This document shows positions 6,433-7,496 of a stretch of 7,496 nucleotides of DNA, in pieces. Location of the stretch: contig DASYQV010000242.1 in the NCBI GenBank assembly GCA_036005125.1, positions 1 through 7,496 of the forward strand. The letters run 5' to 3'. The stretch comes from DASYQV01 sp036005125 (GTDB taxonomy: Bacteria > Acidobacteriota > Vicinamibacteria > Vicinamibacterales > UBA2999). The notes under the pieces were generated by a model. The model searched no databases and was not told where the DNA came from. It worked only from the letters and a program-made list of their open reading frames with translations. Both the position numbers and the translations under genes were made by a program. Position 1 is the stretch's first letter, and every line of letters starts with the position of its first letter.

Positions 6433-6492
6433 CGGGGTGGAAGATATCAAGGCCAGAGCCCGGCAGAGCCCTTGACTGGTTAGAATCAAACT

Positions 6493-7221
6493 CTGTCTCT
6501 CATCCGAATACTGGTTGTCGTAACGCTTGCCGAGGCCCTGTCCGGTTGCTCGACCGGCCCCGAGGTCACCCGCTTTCAGGCTCGGCCCGCGGCACCTACC
6601 GTGCCGATTCAGCCCGGCGAACATCCGCTCCGCCTGGGTCTTCTGCGCGACGGGCTTCTGTACATTCCCAAGAACATCGCGTCACGAACGTCGATGCCGT
6701 TGTTCGTGATGTTGCACGGCGGCGGCGACCGGGCGGAAGGCATGCGGTTCATGTTTCCGCTGGCGGAGGAGCTCGGCGTCGTAGTCGTCGCTCCCGATGC
6801 GCGAGACAACACATGGGACGGAATCGACAGCCGCATCGGACCCGATGTCGTGTTCATCGACGCCGCGCTGCGGCACACGTTCGAGCGGGTTGCTGTCGAT
6901 CCGCAGCGACTCGCCATCGGCGGCGCTTCTGACGGCGCATCGTACGCCTTGTCGCTCGGTCTCGCGAACGGCGATCTGTTCACGCACCTGATCGCCTTCG
7001 CGCCCGGGTCCATCTTCACGCCCGCGCCGCCGGTGGGCCAGCCGCTGATCTTCATTGCCCACGGCACACGAGATCAGGTTCTGCCGATCGATCTCACGAG
7101 CCGGCGGATGGTGCCGCGGCTGCGCAACGCCGGGTACAGCGTCACCTACCGTGAGTTCGACGGCGTCCACGCTGTGCCCAAGCCCATCGCCCGCGAAGCG
7201 CTGGAGTGGCTGACCCGATGA
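6493..7221 (+). CDS. Lipoprotein alpha/beta hydrolase (putative esterase), probable CTG start
   Basis: From GTG 6601 the frame encodes 206 aa of an alpha/beta hydrolase: H-G-G-G-D oxyanion region, nucleophile in G-A-S-D-G (Ser110), acid in H-G-T-R-D (Asp158) and base in G-V-H-A (His190). It resembles the carboxylesterase/dienelactone-hydrolase group; substrate unknown. GTG 6601 has no ribosome site, and the same frame stays open upstream to TAG at 6481-6483. That upstream stretch reads S-L-I-R-I-L-V-V-V-T-L-A-E-A-L-S-G-C-S-T-G, a bacterial lipoprotein signal with lipobox L-S-G-C (6538-6549). The only near-cognate start at the right place is CTG 6493, which would give 242 aa with the lipid on Cys19 and catalytic Ser146, Asp194 and His226. 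No Shine-Dalgarno precedes it. The hydrolase call is firm and the lipoprotein likely; the exact start is inferred. Confidence 0.8.
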   Translation: MSLIRILVVVTLAEALSGCSTGPEVTRFQARPAAPTVPIQPGEHPLRLGLLRDGLLYIPKNIASRTSMPLFVMLHGGGDRAEGMRFMFPLAEELGVVVVAPDARDNTWDGIDSRIGPDVVFIDAALRHTFERVAVDPQRLAIGGASDGASYALSLGLANGDLFTHLIAFAPGSIFTPAPPVGQPLIFIAHGTRDQVLPIDLTSRRMVPRLRNAGYSVTYREFDGVHAVPKPIAREALEWLTR

Positions 7222-7238
7222 ACGATCGGCGCGTTCTT

Positions 7239-7496
7239 TCATGCTGCCGTCGATGATGCCGTCGGCTCGGGTGGACACGGCGCGTTGCTGTAGCCAGACC
7301 TGAACGGCTTCACATCGCCCGTGGACGGGTCAAACCTGTGCCGCCAGATACAGGCCGTGTCATTGGCCAGCAGGTGAATCGACACCGACGGCTCGTCCGA
7401 CACCGTCTTCACGTAGTGGATGTCGTCCAGCGGCGGAAGAAGCGAGTAGAACTCGCCCGTGTCCATCGTGTGGGTGCGCGAGACCTCGAGCACCGC
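7239..7496 (-). CDS. Cysteine dioxygenase-type cupin, C-terminal part
   Basis: The frame enters from the window end and stops at TGA (7241-7239), giving 85 residues. The stretch R-T-H-T-M-D-T-G-E-F-Y, then P-P-L-D-D-I-H-Y-V, S-V-S-I-H-L-L and R-H-R-F-D-P-S-T-G, followed by V-K-P-F-R-S-G-Y-S-N, fits the C-terminal half of the cupin barrel in cysteine dioxygenase-like (thiol dioxygenase) proteins. In these enzymes a three-His site holds Fe(II) and oxidises a thiol to a sulfinate. The D-I-H histidine is a plausible iron ligand; the others would lie outside the window. Which thiol it uses cannot be told. The gene converges on the lipoprotein hydrolase with only 17 bases between stops and no obvious terminator. 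Confidence 0.75.
   Translation of the reverse strand, partial: AVLEVSRTHTMDTGEFYSLLPPLDDIHYVKTVSDEPSVSIHLLANDTACIWRHRFDPSTGDVKPFRSGYSNAPCPPEPTASSTAA

Larger units (their letters stand above)
6316..6484. mobile_element. MITE-like element with 26-bp inverted ends, no coding capacity
   Basis: The 26-base left end (6316-6341, starting TCTAACCAG) and right end (6459-6484, finishing CTGGTTAGA) are inverted repeats matching at 24 of 26 positions; the only mismatches are the tenth and twelfth base pairs in from the ends. The 117-base interior holds three more palindromes and no credible gene. This looks like a non-autonomous mobile element. If the TA inside each end is a target duplication, it would resemble Tc1/mariner/IS630-type elements. 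The outer GTCTAAC and GTTAGAA also resemble integron attC R boxes with an unpaired spacer, but there is no integrase and the stem lacks clear extrahelical bases. It lies between two divergent genes. Confidence 0.5.

Noticed and set aside
6013..6624. Minus-strand 203-codon frame through the palindromic spacer
   Set aside because: It runs across the inverted repeats and into the Tat-VOC and lipoprotein coding regions, with no ribosome site and shadow-like composition.
1..7496. CRISPR array, tRNA or rRNA genes, toxin-antitoxin or other defence system
   Set aside because: No regularly spaced direct repeats, tRNA-like cloverleaf, rRNA sequence or defence-type protein motifs were seen on either strand.

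Overview
The window is G+C-rich, gene-dense bacterial chromosome. It holds two partial genes at the edges and six complete genes in between. The mix suggests a soil or sediment heterotroph, perhaps Acidobacteriota (Vicinamibacteria-like): a class II-type cytochrome c tail, a secreted serine hydrolase, a secreted prolyl oligopeptidase, several VOC-fold proteins, and intergenic DNA full of palindromes. That lineage is inferred from overall style; no marker gene is present to prove it.

Layout: (1) 1-129 (+), C-terminal end of a cytochrome c with a CxxCH haem site. (2) 128-214, a nested inverted repeat with CTGAGGC heptamers filling the convergent gap. (3) 218-1546 (-), exported SxxK serine hydrolase of the beta-lactamase/esterase family. 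A perfect TATAAT (minus strand, 1621-1626) lies in the divergent gap. (4) 1721-2104 (+), small VOC-fold protein. (5) 2105-2297, spacer with two hairpins. (6) 2298-3485 (+), patatin-like phospholipase. (7) 3546-5681 (-), secreted prolyl oligopeptidase. (8) 5733-6209 (-), VOC-fold protein with an apparent Tat signal, 51 nt upstream of the peptidase gene and probably co-transcribed with it. (9) 6210-6492, a palindrome-rich divergent spacer with a MITE-like element at 6316-6484. (10) 6493-7221 (+), lipoprotein alpha/beta hydrolase whose signal peptide is only visible if translation starts at a rare CTG. (11) 7239-7496 (-), C-terminal part of a cysteine dioxygenase-type cupin.

Functionally this looks like accessory catabolism. 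Three or four products appear to be exported (serine hydrolase, prolyl oligopeptidase, Tat-VOC, lipoprotein esterase), which suggests breakdown of peptides and esters outside the cytoplasm. No defence system, phage, integrase, CRISPR, tRNA or rRNA was seen. The least ordinary region is 5718-6492: an 11-bp repeat framing the VOC gene, a two-layer inverted repeat in its leader, a 169-bp element with 26-bp inverted ends (24/26 matching), and a lipoprotein gene beginning nine bases after that element. The evidence does not support a claim of a new biological system; the repeats and the missed lipoprotein start are the parts worth checking.
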